Made by a program: the position numbers and the translations under genes
Shown: one piece after another, positions 19,750 through 29,018 of the stretch
Layout: every line of letters begins with the position of its first letter
Position numbering within the stretch: the stretch's first letter is position 1
Assembly (NCBI RefSeq): GCF_000819565.1
Contig: NZ_CP004393.1
Location: 2,294,001-2,358,000, forward strand
Reading direction: 5' to 3'
From: Celeribacter indicus
GTDB taxonomy: Bacteria > Pseudomonadota > Alphaproteobacteria > Rhodobacterales > Rhodobacteraceae
DNA: 64,000 nt
Notes under the pieces: generated by a model
The model's input: only the letters and a program-made list of their open reading frames with translations
Told to the model about the DNA's origin: nothing
The model's database searches: none

Positions 19750-21014
19750 CGGGTGATATCGACGTGAAGGAACTCATGGCCGGGCTCGGACAAAAGGCGA
19801 AGGCGGCGAGCGCGGAGCTTGCCAGCGCGCCTGCCGAACAGAAGGATGCCGCGCTTCTGGCGGCGGCGGATGCGCTCTGGTCGCGGCGGGAGGAGATCAT
19901 CGCGGCCAATGAGAAGGATCTCGCCTTCGGGCGCGAAAAGGGCCTGACGGAGGCGATGATGGACAGGCTCACGCTCGACGAGTCGCGCATCCGCGGCATC
20001 ATGGACGGGCTGCGCGCCATCGCGGCGCAGAAGGATCCGGTGGGCGAGGTGATCGCGGAATGGGACCGTCCGAACGGGCTGCATATCCGGCGCGTGCGCA
20101 CGCCGCTGGGTGTGATCGGCGTGATCTATGAAAGCCGTCCGAATGTGACGGCGGATGCCGGCGCGCTGTGCCTGAAGGCCGGGAATGCGGTGATCCTGCG
20201 CGGCGGGTCGGAGAGTTTCCACAGTTCCGGCGCGATCCACGCCTGTCTCCTGGAAGGACTGCGCAAGGCCGGGCTGCCGGAGGACGCGATCCAGCGCGTG
20301 CCGACGCGCGACCGTGCGGCGGTTCAGGAGATGCTGCGCGCGGTCGAGTATATCGACGTGATCGTGCCGCGTGGCGGCAAGGGGCTCGTGGGGCTGGTGC
20401 AGCGCGAGGCGCGGGTGCCGGTATTTGCCCATCTCGAGGGGATCGTTCATATCTTCGTCGATGCCTCCGCCGATCCGGAAAAGGCGATGCGCGTGGTGGT
20501 GAACGCGAAGACGCGGCGCACCGGGATCTGCGGCGCGGCGGAATGCCTGCTGATCCATCGTGACATCGCCGACACGCTGGGGCGCGACCTGATCGCGGCG
20601 CTGGTGGACAAGGGCATCGAGGTGCGCGGCGATGCGGCGGTGCAGGCGCTGGACGGGGCGGTGACGCCCGCGACCGAGGAGGACTGGGGGCGCGAATATC
20701 TCGACGCGGTCATCGCCGCGAAGGTGGTCGATGACGTGGACGCGGCGATCGCCCATATCCGGCGCTATTCCTCGAGCCACACGGATTGCATCATTTCGGA
20801 AACCCCCGAGAACGTCGACAGGTTCTTTTCCCGCCTCGACAGCGCGATCCTGATGCACAATTCCTCCACCCAGTTCGCCGATGGCGGCGAATTCGGCATG
20901 GGGGCGGAGATCGGCATCGCCACGGGCAAGATGCACGCCCGCGGACCGGTGGGGGCCGAACAGCTCACGAGCTTCAAGTATCTCGTGACCTCCGAGGGCG
21001 CGACGCGATCCTGA
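19746..21014 (+). CDS. proA: Glutamate-5-semialdehyde dehydrogenase (gamma-glutamyl phosphate reductase)
   Basis: Second proline enzyme, reducing gamma-glutamyl phosphate with NADPH to glutamate-5-semialdehyde. It is an aldehyde dehydrogenase-fold protein of 422 residues with [26 protein letters not shown] and the catalytic cysteine in [10 protein letters not shown] (Cys262). The C-terminal [20 protein letters not shown] motif is family-typical. The ATG at 19746 overlaps the proB stop. Confidence 0.97.
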
Positions 21015-21041
21015 GGCGGAGCGGCGCGCGGGCGGGACGGC

Positions 21042-21641
21042 TCAGGCCGTCAGCGTGAGCTGTCCTTCGCCCGTCGCATGGCCGATGCGCCGCCCGAGGG
21101 CGGCCGCCTGCATCGGGGCGAGCAGGAACTGGACCTCGGACGGGCGCAGGCCCTCCGCCGGGGACAGGGCGTCGAGCCGGGCCCAGAGATCGGGCGCGGG
21201 GGCAAGCCGCTCGGCCTGGGCGCACACGCTCCATTGCCCTCCGGTCCGTCCGATCCGGATTTCGCCGCCGCGGGGCAGGGCGGTCTCCACGCACATCGTC
21301 ATCAGGCAGGCGAGCTTCACTTCTTCGCGCGGCATGTCCTCCGGCACCTCCCAGCGATATGTGAGGCGCGGGGTGGCGATCCCCTTGAAAACGCCGGCCA
21401 TCTCCCTGCGCGAGGTCATCTGTCCGGGAGAGGCCATGCCGAAGGCGATGCGAAAGAATCGCACGCGGGCATTTGCATTCTCCACGCTTTCGGAGATAAG
21501 GCTGATTTCGGGACCGGCGGCGGCGCCGGACATCGCGAGCAGTTCCACCCCGTTCGAGATCGCGCCCACCGGGCTGATCAGGTCGTGGCAGATGCGGGAG
21601 CCGATCATGGCGGCGATGTCGCGGGCAAGTGTGTCAGTCAT
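21042..21641 (-). CDS. chpT: Histidine phosphotransferase ChpT
   Basis: A 199-residue protein with the DHp-like motif ICHDLISPVGAISNG (phospho-acceptor His19) and a degenerate, non-ATP-binding second domain. In alphaproteobacteria ChpT passes phosphate from the CckA kinase to CtrA and CpdR, controlling motility, cell cycle or gene-transfer-agent expression. It is convergent with proA (27 bases apart) and divergent from the DUF3553 gene. Confidence 0.88.
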   Translation of the reverse strand: MTDTLARDIAAMIGSRICHDLISPVGAISNGVELLAMSGAAAGPEISLISESVENANARVRFFRIAFGMASPGQMTSRREMAGVFKGIATPRLTYRWEVPEDMPREEVKLACLMTMCVETALPRGGEIRIGRTGGQWSVCAQAERLAPAPDLWARLDALSPAEGLRPSEVQFLLAPMQAAALGRRIGHATGEGQLTLTA

Positions 21642-21679
21642 TTTGTCTCCTCGTTCGGGGATGACCTGGGAAAGGCGGG

Positions 21680-21865
21680 ATGGCCATGGACGATCTCAAC
21701 GCGATGCTGGAGCCGGGGCAGATGGTCCGCCATCCGACCCAAAGCGACTGGGGCCTCGGGCAGGTGCAGTCCAATATCGGCGGCAAGATCACCGTGATGT
21801 TCCAGCATGCCGGCAAGGTCGTGCTCGACAGCCGTCGGGTGGCGCTCCTTCCTGTGTTCGGGTGA
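21680..21865 (+). CDS. DUF3553 domain-containing small protein
   Basis: A 61-residue protein. The core LEPGQMVRHPTQSDWGLGQVQSNIGGKITVMFQHAGKVVLD looks like a small beta-barrel similar to the CarD/UvrD C-terminal Tudor-like modules of this family. Cytoplasmic; function unknown. It lies 38 bases from the divergent chpT start. The second ATG at 21686 is an alternative start. Confidence 0.82.
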   Translation: MAMDDLNAMLEPGQMVRHPTQSDWGLGQVQSNIGGKITVMFQHAGKVVLDSRRVALLPVFG

Positions 21866-21949
21866 GGCACGAAACCCCTTTTCGCCTCATGGTCGCTGAG
21901 CCGTGATGTCAGATCAACCTTGACGCGAGGCGGCGCTGCGCTTTTCCCA

Positions 21950-21974
21950 TTTTGTTGCATCAAGATCAACAAAA
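21950..21974. promoter_or_regulatory. AT-rich inverted repeat upstream of olsBA
   Basis: TTTTGTTG (21950-21957), 9-base spacer CATCAAGAT, CAACAAAA (21967-21974): perfect 8-bp arms, strikingly AT-rich for this genome. It lies 41 bases before the olsB ATG, where an operator would act. The stem is too AT-rich for a good terminator. Confidence 0.45.
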
Positions 21975-22015
21975 CCTTAAAACCCGTCCACCGATGAGAA
22001 AGGACCGGCGCGAGA

Positions 22016-22795
22016 ATGAGTTTGGAGCAGCCGCGATTTCGATTGAAATTCGCCGAGACCGAGGCGGAGCTGCGGGCGGCGCAACGTCTGCGCTACCGCG
22101 TCTTCGTCGAGGAGCTGGGCTCGGACGGGGAGATGGTCGATCACGCGGCACAGCTCGAGGCGGACCGGTTCGACCCGGCCTACCGGCATCTGATGCTCGT
22201 CGATCCGGCGCGTTCGGCGGATCCGCTCGACACCTGCGTCGCCGTCTACCGGCTCCTGTCGCAGGACAAGGCGGAGGCGCTCGGCGGGTTCTACAGCGAA
22301 GGCGAATACGATCTCACGCCGCTCAAGCGGTCGGGCAAGCGGCTGCTCGAGCTCGGGCGCTCCTGCGTGGCGAAGGACTATCGCGGCGGACCGGCGCTGT
22401 TCCAGATGTGGGCGGGGCTTGCGCGCTATGTCATCGAGGAACGCTATGACGTGCTCTTCGGCACGGCTTCCTTCTTCGGCGCGGATGTGGCGCGGCACGC
22501 GGAGGCGCTGTCGCTGCTGCATCACCGCCATCTCGCGCCCGAGGCGCTGCGCGCCCGCGCCCTGCCGCAGCATTTCCAGAGGATGGACCTCGTGCCCGAG
22601 GCGGAGATCGACCGCAGGCGCGCCATGCTCGCGATCCCGCCGCTGATCAAGGCCTATCTGCGCCTCGGCGGGACGGTGGGCGAGGGCGCCTATGTCGACC
22701 GGGCCTTCAACACGGTCGACGTGCTCCTGATCCTCGACACGGCGCAGATCTCCCCGCGCCAGCGCGCGCTCTACACGCAGGAGGCGCTCGCATGA
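22016..22795 (+). CDS. olsB: L-ornithine N-alpha-acyltransferase OlsB
   Basis: Transfers a 3-hydroxyacyl group from acyl-carrier protein to ornithine, giving lyso-ornithine lipid, the first step of phosphorus-free ornithine lipid synthesis. It is a GNAT-fold protein of 259 residues with the OlsB-typical LRYRVFVEELGS, LELGRSCVAKDYRGG and FGTASFFGAD stretches. It overlaps olsA by four bases. Ornithine lipid genes often respond to phosphate limitation; whether the AT-rich repeat just upstream is involved is unknown. Confidence 0.9.
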   Translation: MSLEQPRFRLKFAETEAELRAAQRLRYRVFVEELGSDGEMVDHAAQLEADRFDPAYRHLMLVDPARSADPLDTCVAVYRLLSQDKAEALGGFYSEGEYDLTPLKRSGKRLLELGRSCVAKDYRGGPALFQMWAGLARYVIEERYDVLFGTASFFGADVARHAEALSLLHHRHLAPEALRARALPQHFQRMDLVPEAEIDRRRAMLAIPPLIKAYLRLGGTVGEGAYVDRAFNTVDVLLILDTAQISPRQRALYTQEALA

Positions 22796-23637
22796 GCGCA
22801 CCCTCCTGGGAGAGCCCGATCCCGCCCGCGCCGCCGCGCGCGGTGCGGTTCGGCACCTGGCGGGCGGTGCGCCGGGGCCTGCCGGTGGTTCTGATGATCC
22901 TCCTCTGCCTCCTCGCGATGCTCGCGACCCGCGCGGTCGAGGCGCTGCTGGTGGGCCGGCGGCGACCCTGGTCCCCGGTGTTTCCGCGCGTCGTCTCGCG
23001 CAATGCCCTGCGCCTCATGGGGATCGGGCTCACCGTGACGGGCCGCCCGATGCGCCAACATGGCGCGGTCGTCGCCAACCATTCCACATGGCTCGATATC
23101 TTCGTGCTGAACGCGGTGGAGCGGGTGTTCTTCGTCTCCAAGGCGGAGGTCGCGGGCTGGCCCGGTATCGGCCCCCTCGCGAGGGCGACGGGCACGGTGT
23201 TCATCACCCGCGATCCGCGCGAGGCGGGCAAACAGAAGGCGCTGTTCGAGGAGCGTCTGCACCTCGGCCACAAGCTGCTGTTCTTCCCGGAGGGCACGTC
23301 TTCGGACAGCCTGCGCGTCCTGCCGTTCAAGCCGACGCTGTTCGCCGCCTTCTTCGCCCCGGAGCTGCGCGAGGAGGTCTGGGTGCAGCCGGTGACGGTG
23401 CGCTATGTCGCGCCCGCGGGGGAGGATCCCCGCTTCTACGGCTGGTGGGGAGACATGGCCTTCGGCCCGTCGCTCATGCAGGTGCTGCGCGCGGCGCCGC
23501 AGGGGCGGGTGGAGGTGATCTTCCACGATCCGATCGCGGTGAAGGACGTGGCGGGGCGAAAGGAGATGGCGGCGCGCTGCGAGGCGGCGGTGCGCGCGGG
23601 GTTGCCCGAGGTTCCCGCGCCCTATCGCGACGCCTGA
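22792..23637 (+). CDS. olsA: Lyso-ornithine lipid O-acyltransferase OlsA (PlsC family)
   Basis: Second step of ornithine lipid synthesis: acylates the hydroxyl of lyso-ornithine lipid. It is a PlsC-type acyltransferase of 281 residues with an N-terminal membrane helix (about 30-47), the catalytic HX4D motif NHSTWLD (His97, Asp102), and the FPEGTSSD substrate motif. Direct coupling to olsB supports this over a role in phosphatidic acid synthesis, though some OlsA enzymes can also acylate lysophosphatidic acid. Confidence 0.88.
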   Translation: MSAPSWESPIPPAPPRAVRFGTWRAVRRGLPVVLMILLCLLAMLATRAVEALLVGRRRPWSPVFPRVVSRNALRLMGIGLTVTGRPMRQHGAVVANHSTWLDIFVLNAVERVFFVSKAEVAGWPGIGPLARATGTVFITRDPREAGKQKALFEERLHLGHKLLFFPEGTSSDSLRVLPFKPTLFAAFFAPELREEVWVQPVTVRYVAPAGEDPRFYGWWGDMAFGPSLMQVLRAAPQGRVEVIFHDPIAVKDVAGRKEMAARCEAAVRAGLPEVPAPYRDA

Positions 23638-23644
23638 GGGCCGT

Positions 23645-24271
23645 TCATCCCATCGCGGCGATCAGCGCGCCCAAGGCCCCGACCGGATCGTCCTGAGACC
23701 AGATTTCGTCCCCGATGGCGAAGAAATCGGTCACCGGGGCGAGATCGCGCACCAGATCGGCCGACAGCGCGCCCTCGGCCACTACCGGCACCTCGATCAT
23801 CGCCGACCACCATTCGAACAGCTCGCGATCCGCCCGCGTGCCGTCTCCGAGACCGGTCTCGCCCACCGGCCCGAAGGCGACGTAATCCGCGCCGATCTCG
23901 CCCGCGGTCATGCCGTCGTGCCGCGATGCGCCGCAGAAGGCGCCGACGATGGCATCCTCGCCCAGGACCTTCCGCACCTTGCGGATCGACCGGGGGCCGT
24001 CGGTGAGGTGCACGCCGTCGAGCCCGTGGCGTTCGGCGAGGCCGACGTGGCTTTCGATCACGATGGCCACGTCGCGGGCGTGACAGACCTCGCGGCAGGC
24101 GTCGGCGGCGCGGCCGAGCTCGTATTCGTCCTTCGAGGCGAGCGCGAGGCGCACGCAGGCGACGGGATGGGCCTCGAGCACGGCGGCGAGCCGGGGGGCG
24201 AAGCTCTCGGGGTCGAAGGCGGTGGGGGTCAGCAGGTAGATCTGCGGCAGGTCTTTTCCCGGCTCGGGCAT
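23645..24271 (-). CDS. ThiE/TenI-like TIM-barrel protein
   Basis: A 208-residue protein related to thiamine phosphate synthase, visible in IYLLTPTAFDPE, DGVHLTDGPRSIRKVRKVLG and ADYVAFGPVGETG. Genuine ThiE carries a T-x-T-K-type pyrophosphate motif after GPVF; here the loop reads GPVGETGLGDGTRAD, so the enzyme may not make thiamine phosphate. No other thiamine gene is nearby. Convergent with olsA and divergent from the TrmJ-like gene. Confidence 0.72.
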   Translation of the reverse strand: MPEPGKDLPQIYLLTPTAFDPESFAPRLAAVLEAHPVACVRLALASKDEYELGRAADACREVCHARDVAIVIESHVGLAERHGLDGVHLTDGPRSIRKVRKVLGEDAIVGAFCGASRHDGMTAGEIGADYVAFGPVGETGLGDGTRADRELFEWWSAMIEVPVVAEGALSADLVRDLAPVTDFFAIGDEIWSQDDPVGALGALIAAMG

Positions 24272-24394
24272 TTCTCGTCGGTCCTCGAAGGGTTTCGCCC
24301 CCTATAGCGCAGCCGGGCGGCGGGCGGAAGCCTTGCCGCCCTGCCCATTTGCGCCTATCACGCGGGCCGAATGCCGTCTGTCCGGGAGATCCTC

Positions 24395-25144
24395 ATGTCC
24401 GAACCGCTCGCGGGGCCTGCGCCCGCCTTCATCCTCGTGCGTCCGCAGATGGGCGAGAATATCGGCGGGGCCGCGCGGGCGATGTGGAATTTCGGTCTCG
24501 ACCGGATGCGCGTCGTGGCGCCGCGCGACGGCTGGCCCAACCCGAAGGCGGTGGCGATGGCCTCGGGCGCCGGGCGGCTTCTGGACGAGGCGGGGCATTT
24601 CGGGTCCGTGCGCGAGGCGGTGGCGGATTGCGACTATGTCTTTGCCACCACGGCGCGGATGCGGGGGATTACCAAACCCGTGATGACGCCCGAACGCGCG
24701 ATGGAACATGCCCGCGCGCTCGCCGCGCAGGGGCGCAGGGTCGGCGTGATGTTCGGCCCGGAACGCGCGGGCCTCGAGAACGAGGATGTGGTGGAGGCGA
24801 ATGCGATCGTCACCGTGCCGGTCAACCCGCTCTTTCCCTCGCTCAACCTCGCGCAGGCGGTGCTGCTGATGGCCTATGAATGGGGGCGGCAGACGAGCGA
24901 GGCCGCGCCCGAGGTGACGGAAATGGCCAAGACCGACTGGGCCGGTCATCTCGAGGTCGAAAAGCTCGGGGATCACTACGAGGAGGCGCTGGAGCAGGCG
25001 GGATTCTTCTTTCCGCCGGAAAAGGCCGAGGGCATGAAGCTCGTGCTGCGCAACCTCTGGAGCCGGATGCCGCTCACGAAATCGGACGTGCAGGTGTTCC
25101 ACGGCATGATGCGCCAGATGAGGCGGTGGAAGGAGCGGGGATGA
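24395..25144 (+). CDS. trmJ: TrmJ-like tRNA/rRNA 2'-O-methyltransferase (SpoU/TrmH family)
   Basis: SAM-dependent RNA methyltransferase of the trefoil-knot SPOUT class, 249 residues. The N-terminal motif FILVRPQMGENIGGAARAMWNFG, the GVMFGPERAGLENED motif and the knot motif TVPVNPLFPSLNLAQAV are diagnostic. TrmJ modifies position 32 of several tRNAs. The start at 24395 is preceded by GGGAG; an ATG at 24371 is also in frame. Assigned to TrmJ by subfamily resemblance; the exact RNA target is not proven. Confidence 0.85.
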   Translation: MSEPLAGPAPAFILVRPQMGENIGGAARAMWNFGLDRMRVVAPRDGWPNPKAVAMASGAGRLLDEAGHFGSVREAVADCDYVFATTARMRGITKPVMTPERAMEHARALAAQGRRVGVMFGPERAGLENEDVVEANAIVTVPVNPLFPSLNLAQAVLLMAYEWGRQTSEAAPEVTEMAKTDWAGHLEVEKLGDHYEEALEQAGFFFPPEKAEGMKLVLRNLWSRMPLTKSDVQVFHGMMRQMRRWKERG

Positions 25145-25175
25145 CACCTGCTCCCGGCCAGGGCAATGGCCCGCG

Positions 25176-25598
25176 TCAGTTGTTCTGGATCACCAGCGGA
25201 TAGGGCCCGTCATAGGGCCGCCCCTGGTCGAGCGGCCGCGGGGTCACCACCCGCGGGGCCGTCACCGGCGAGAGGTAGGAGGCCGAGACCCAGAGCGGGT
25301 TCGCGTTCGGCGTCGGCACCACCTGCACCCAGTTGCCCTGGCGGTCGAGCTCGTAGAGCACCGTGCCCGGCGCGAAGGTGCGCACCGCAGAATATCCGGT
25401 GCCGGGGCCGGACCGGGCGTTGAGCGTCACGCCGCGCACGACATAGTCGCCCTGCGGATTGGCCGCGTCCTGATAGGCCTGCGGCGCGTTCGAGCCGATG
25501 TAGTTCTGGTTCACGCTCTGCGCCCCGGCGGCGAAGGGGGCGGCGAGAAGCGCCCCGCCGAGGGCACAGGCGGTCAGCTTGCGGGTCAGTCGGGTCAT
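25176..25598 (-). CDS. Exported SH3-domain protein
   Basis: A 140-residue protein with a signal peptide (about residues 1-26, LTACALGGALLAAPFAAGA) and a bacterial SH3 domain (about 53-112: VVRGVTLNARSGPGTGYSAVRTFAPGT to WVSASYL). SH3b domains often bind peptidoglycan or protein partners in the envelope. The ATG at 25598 follows AAAAGGAGG at good spacing; an upstream in-frame extension to 25721 is not supported. Divergent from heme A synthase. Confidence 0.82.
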   Translation of the reverse strand: MTRLTRKLTACALGGALLAAPFAAGAQSVNQNYIGSNAPQAYQDAANPQGDYVVRGVTLNARSGPGTGYSAVRTFAPGTVLYELDRQGNWVQVVPTPNANPLWVSASYLSPVTAPRVVTPRPLDQGRPYDGPYPLVIQNN

Positions 25599-25753
25599 GT
25601 CGACCTCCTTTTCGCATGGGGCTCGTGCGGAGCCGGTCTGACGGAAGAACGCCGCGACCCCGCCCGCGCGTTCCCCGGCCGCCTCCCACGATTTCGTGAC
25701 GCCGCGCGGCGCCTCCCGCACGCCGTCGCAGGCCGGTGCGCCACCATGAGTGC

Positions 25754-25782
25754 TTGCCCTCCGCGCGCCGCCTGCCTAGGGT
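25754..25782 (+). promoter_or_regulatory. Candidate promoter of heme A synthase gene
   Basis: TTGCCC (25754-25759), 17-base spacer, TAGGGT (25777-25782), 38 bases before the ATG. The -35 element is good; the -10 is GC-shifted, as often in Rhodobacteraceae. Confidence 0.4.
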
Positions 25783-25820
25783 CTGCCGCAGCAACGCGGG
25801 GTTCGCAGAAGGGATCGCAC

Positions 25821-26966
25821 ATGGCGCAGAAACGCAGCATTTTCGAGGAGGTGACGACGGATGAGAAACCCGCCGCCGCGCCGCGGGGCGGACTCATCGA
25901 AAAGGGCCGCGGCGGCGCGCGCCGGGGCATCCGCCTCTGGCTTCTGGTGATCTTCGCGCTCGTCATGGCGATGATCGCGGTGGGCGGGCTGACGCGGCTC
26001 ACCGATTCCGGCCTCTCGATCACCGAATGGAAGCCCGTGACCGGGGCGATCCCGCCGATGGACGAGGCCGCCTGGCAGTCGGAATTCGAGAAATACCAGC
26101 AAATCCCCGAATACCAGATCCAGAACGCGGGCATGACGCTGTCGGAGTTCAAGTCGATCTACTGGTGGGAATGGGGCCATCGCCAGCTCGGCCGGGTGAT
26201 CGGCCTCGTGTGGGCCGTCGGATATGCCGGCTTCGCCCTGGCGCGCCGGGTGCCGGCGGGCTGGCACAGGCGCCTGATCCTGATCGGCGCGCTCGGCGGG
26301 CTTCAGGGCGCGATCGGCTGGTGGATGGTGTCCTCGGGGCTCGAGGGCGAAAGGCTCGACGTCGCCTCCTACCGGCTGGCGACCCATCTCGGCCTCGCCT
26401 TCGTCATCCTCGGGTTCATCGCCTGGTATGTCTTCCTTCTGGGGCGCAGCGAGCCGGAGCTGATGCAGGCCCGGCGCGCGCGCGACGGCAAGCTCTTCGG
26501 CATGTCCACGGGCATGCTGCACCTCGCCTTCCTCCAGATCCTCCTCGGCGCCCTCGTCGCCGGCATCGACGCGGGCCGCGGCTATACGGACTGGCCGCTG
26601 ATGGGCGGGCAGGTGCTGCCGCCCGATCCGTTCGACCTCGCGCCGGTCTGGCGCAATTTCTTCGAGAATCCCGCGCTGGTGCAGTTCATCCACCGCTGCG
26701 TCGGCTATCTTCTGTTCGCCTATGGGATCGTCGTCATGCTCAAGGGCCGCAAATCGGCCTATCGCGTGACGGCGGGGGCGTTCACGCTCATGGGAGCGGT
26801 GCTGTTCCTTCAGGTCGTGCTCGGGATCATGACCGTGCTGCACGGCGCGCCGCTGGCGCTCGGGCTCGCGCATCAGGTGGGGGCGGTGGCGCTGTTCGTC
26901 GCGATCCTGCACGCACGCTTCCTCAGCCAGTATCCGAAATCCCAATCCGTCCGGGAGGCCCGCTGA
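25821..26966 (+). CDS. ctaA: Heme A synthase (CtaA/COX15)
   Basis: Inner-membrane enzyme that oxidises the C8 methyl of heme O to the formyl group of heme A, needed for aa3-type cytochrome oxidase. It has 381 residues with about eight membrane helices. Family motifs include the first helix MAMIAVGGLTRLTDSGLSITEW, the FKSIYWWEWGHRQLGR heme-binding histidine, and HRCVGY and LAHQVGA histidines of the second half. The length and the GAIPP loop match the type found in alphaproteobacteria and mitochondria. Confidence 0.95.
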   Translation: MAQKRSIFEEVTTDEKPAAAPRGGLIEKGRGGARRGIRLWLLVIFALVMAMIAVGGLTRLTDSGLSITEWKPVTGAIPPMDEAAWQSEFEKYQQIPEYQIQNAGMTLSEFKSIYWWEWGHRQLGRVIGLVWAVGYAGFALARRVPAGWHRRLILIGALGGLQGAIGWWMVSSGLEGERLDVASYRLATHLGLAFVILGFIAWYVFLLGRSEPELMQARRARDGKLFGMSTGMLHLAFLQILLGALVAGIDAGRGYTDWPLMGGQVLPPDPFDLAPVWRNFFENPALVQFIHRCVGYLLFAYGIVVMLKGRKSAYRVTAGAFTLMGAVLFLQVVLGIMTVLHGAPLALGLAHQVGAVALFVAILHARFLSQYPKSQSVREAR

Positions 26967-26967
26967 C

Positions 26968-28452
26968 ATGGCACATTTCGACGATCTGATGGCCTATGAC
27001 CGGGAGACGCAGGCGCTCGCGGCGATCATGGGGCGGCTGTCCTGGGACCAGGAGACGGTGATGCCGCGCGGTGCGGCCGAGCAGCGCGGCGAGGAGATGG
27101 CCGCGCTCGAGGCGGTGCTCCACGCCCGCCGGGTCGATCCGCGGCTGGGCGACTGGATCGCGGCGATCGACGAGGCGTCGCTCGACGATTTCGGGCGCGC
27201 CTACATGCGCCACATCCGCCGCGACTACGCGCGCAACACGAAGGTGCCCGCCCGGCTCGCCGCGGAGATCGCGCGCGTCACCTCGGTCGCGCAGGGGATC
27301 TGGGCGGAGGCCCGCGCCCGCGATGATTTCGCCCATTTCGCCCCCACCTTCGAGGAGGTCGTGCGCCTGCGCCGGGAGGAGGCGGCGGCGCTCAGGGAGG
27401 GGACGGATCATGCCGATCTCTGGGACGCGCTGCATCAGGATTACGAGCCGGGCTCCTCCGGCGCGGCGCTCGAGGCGATGTTCGGCGCGCTGCGCCCGCG
27501 TCTCGTGGCGCTCCGCGACCGCATCCTCGGCGCGGAGGCACCGAAGGCGCTGTCCGGCAGCTTCGACGAGGACCGGCAGATGGCGCTGACCGAAGGGCTC
27601 GCGGGCGTCTTCGGCTACGATTTCTCCCGCGGGCGGATCGACAAGGCGGTGCATCCCTTCTCCTCCGGCTCGGGCCTCGATGTGCGCATCACGACGCGGA
27701 CCAATCCCGAAGACCCGCTCAACTCGATCTATTCCACGATCCACGAGACCGGGCATGCCTGTTACGAACAGAACATCTCGCCCGACTACCTGCTTTCGCC
27801 GCTGGGCGCGGGCGTCTCCATGGGGGTGCATGAAAGCCAGTCGCGGATCTACGAGAACCAGCTCGGCCGGTCGCGCGCCTTCACCGAATATCTCTACGGC
27901 CAGATGCGCGAGACCTTCGGCGACTTCGGCATCGACAGCGCGGAGGCGTTCTTTGCCGCCGTCAACCGCGTCACCCCCGGTTTCATCCGCACCGAGGCCG
28001 ACGAGGTGCAGTATAACCTGCATGTCCTCATGCGCTTCGATCTGGAACGCGAGATCGTCAACGGAACGCTCGAGATCCGCGACCTGCCGGAGGCGTGGGA
28101 CGCGCGGTTCGCGGCGGATTTCGGCGTGACGGTGGACCGGATCTCCAACGGGTGCCTTCAGGACGTGCACTGGCCGGTGGGGCTCTTCGGCTATTTCCCG
28201 ACCTACAGCCTCGGCAATGTCTATGCCGGATGCCTTCACAAGGCGCTGCGGGCGGATGTGCCCGATCTCGACGCGCAGCTGTCGCGCGGCGACACGACGG
28301 GCGCGACCGGCTGGCTCAGGGACAACCTCCAGCAGTACGGCGGGCTGCGCGCGCCGCGCGAGACCGTCGTGCACGCCTGCGGCTTCGAACCCTCGGAACT
28401 CCCGCTCCTCGACTATCTCGAGGAGAAATTCGGCGCGATCTACGGGGTCTGA
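26968..28452 (+). CDS. M32 family metallocarboxypeptidase (carboxypeptidase Taq type)
   Basis: Cytoplasmic zinc carboxypeptidase of 494 residues that removes C-terminal amino acids. The active site HETGH is at 259-263, with the family-specific HESQSR at 288-293 providing the third ligand region. The C-terminal GLFGYFPTYSLGNVYA and conserved YLEEKFG end are typical. The start is one base after the ctaA stop, and its stop overlaps the thioesterase gene, so the three are probably cotranscribed. Confidence 0.93.
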   Translation: MAHFDDLMAYDRETQALAAIMGRLSWDQETVMPRGAAEQRGEEMAALEAVLHARRVDPRLGDWIAAIDEASLDDFGRAYMRHIRRDYARNTKVPARLAAEIARVTSVAQGIWAEARARDDFAHFAPTFEEVVRLRREEAAALREGTDHADLWDALHQDYEPGSSGAALEAMFGALRPRLVALRDRILGAEAPKALSGSFDEDRQMALTEGLAGVFGYDFSRGRIDKAVHPFSSGSGLDVRITTRTNPEDPLNSIYSTIHETGHACYEQNISPDYLLSPLGAGVSMGVHESQSRIYENQLGRSRAFTEYLYGQMRETFGDFGIDSAEAFFAAVNRVTPGFIRTEADEVQYNLHVLMRFDLEREIVNGTLEIRDLPEAWDARFAADFGVTVDRISNGCLQDVHWPVGLFGYFPTYSLGNVYAGCLHKALRADVPDLDAQLSRGDTTGATGWLRDNLQQYGGLRAPRETVVHACGFEPSELPLLDYLEEKFGAIYGV

Positions 28453-28874
28453 TGAAGAACGTGACGGACAGGGCGGCGCTTGGCGCCTTCCTCGCCGCGG
28501 AGTTCGGCGAGGTCGCCGACATTCTCGGCGTCGAGTCGGTGAGCGAGGAGGCGGTGACGCTGCGGCTCACGCCGGATGCGCGGCATCTGAGGCCCGGCGG
28601 CACCGTGTCGGGGCCGTCGATGTTCCTGCTCGCGGATGTGGCGATCTACCTCGCGATCCTCGCGAAACTCGGCCCGGTCGCGCTCGCGGTCACGACCAAC
28701 GCGCATATCGACTTCATGCGCAAGCCCGCCGCGGGGGTGCCGCTACTGGGCGAGGCGCGGCTCATGAAGCTCGGGCGGAGCCTCGCGGTGGGGCAGGCGA
28801 CGATCCGCAATCCGGACGAGGCGGCGATCCTCGCCCATGCCTCGATGACCTATTCGATCCCGCCGGTGCGTTAG
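28452..28874 (+). CDS. PaaI-type hotdog-fold thioesterase
   Basis: A 140-residue acyl-CoA thioesterase-like protein. The hotdog-fold helix region GGTVSGPSMFLLADVAIYLAIL and the strand TTNAHIDFMRKPAAG fit the PaaI/YigI group. The Asp in the central helix (LADVA) would be the catalytic acid. Substrate unknown. It starts within the stop codon of the carboxypeptidase gene. Confidence 0.85.
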   Translation: MKNVTDRAALGAFLAAEFGEVADILGVESVSEEAVTLRLTPDARHLRPGGTVSGPSMFLLADVAIYLAILAKLGPVALAVTTNAHIDFMRKPAAGVPLLGEARLMKLGRSLAVGQATIRNPDEAAILAHASMTYSIPPVR

Positions 28875-29018
28875 GCGTTCGGTCCCGGCATCTTCGGAAC
28901 GTGGATGTGGCGGACCTGCCGCGGTACGCCAGGACATCGCCACCATTGTCATTTGTGCGGAGGAATGAAGCCATTGCCCGTCGGAGATTTCCGATACGGA
29001 AGTTCCCGCACATCCGGA

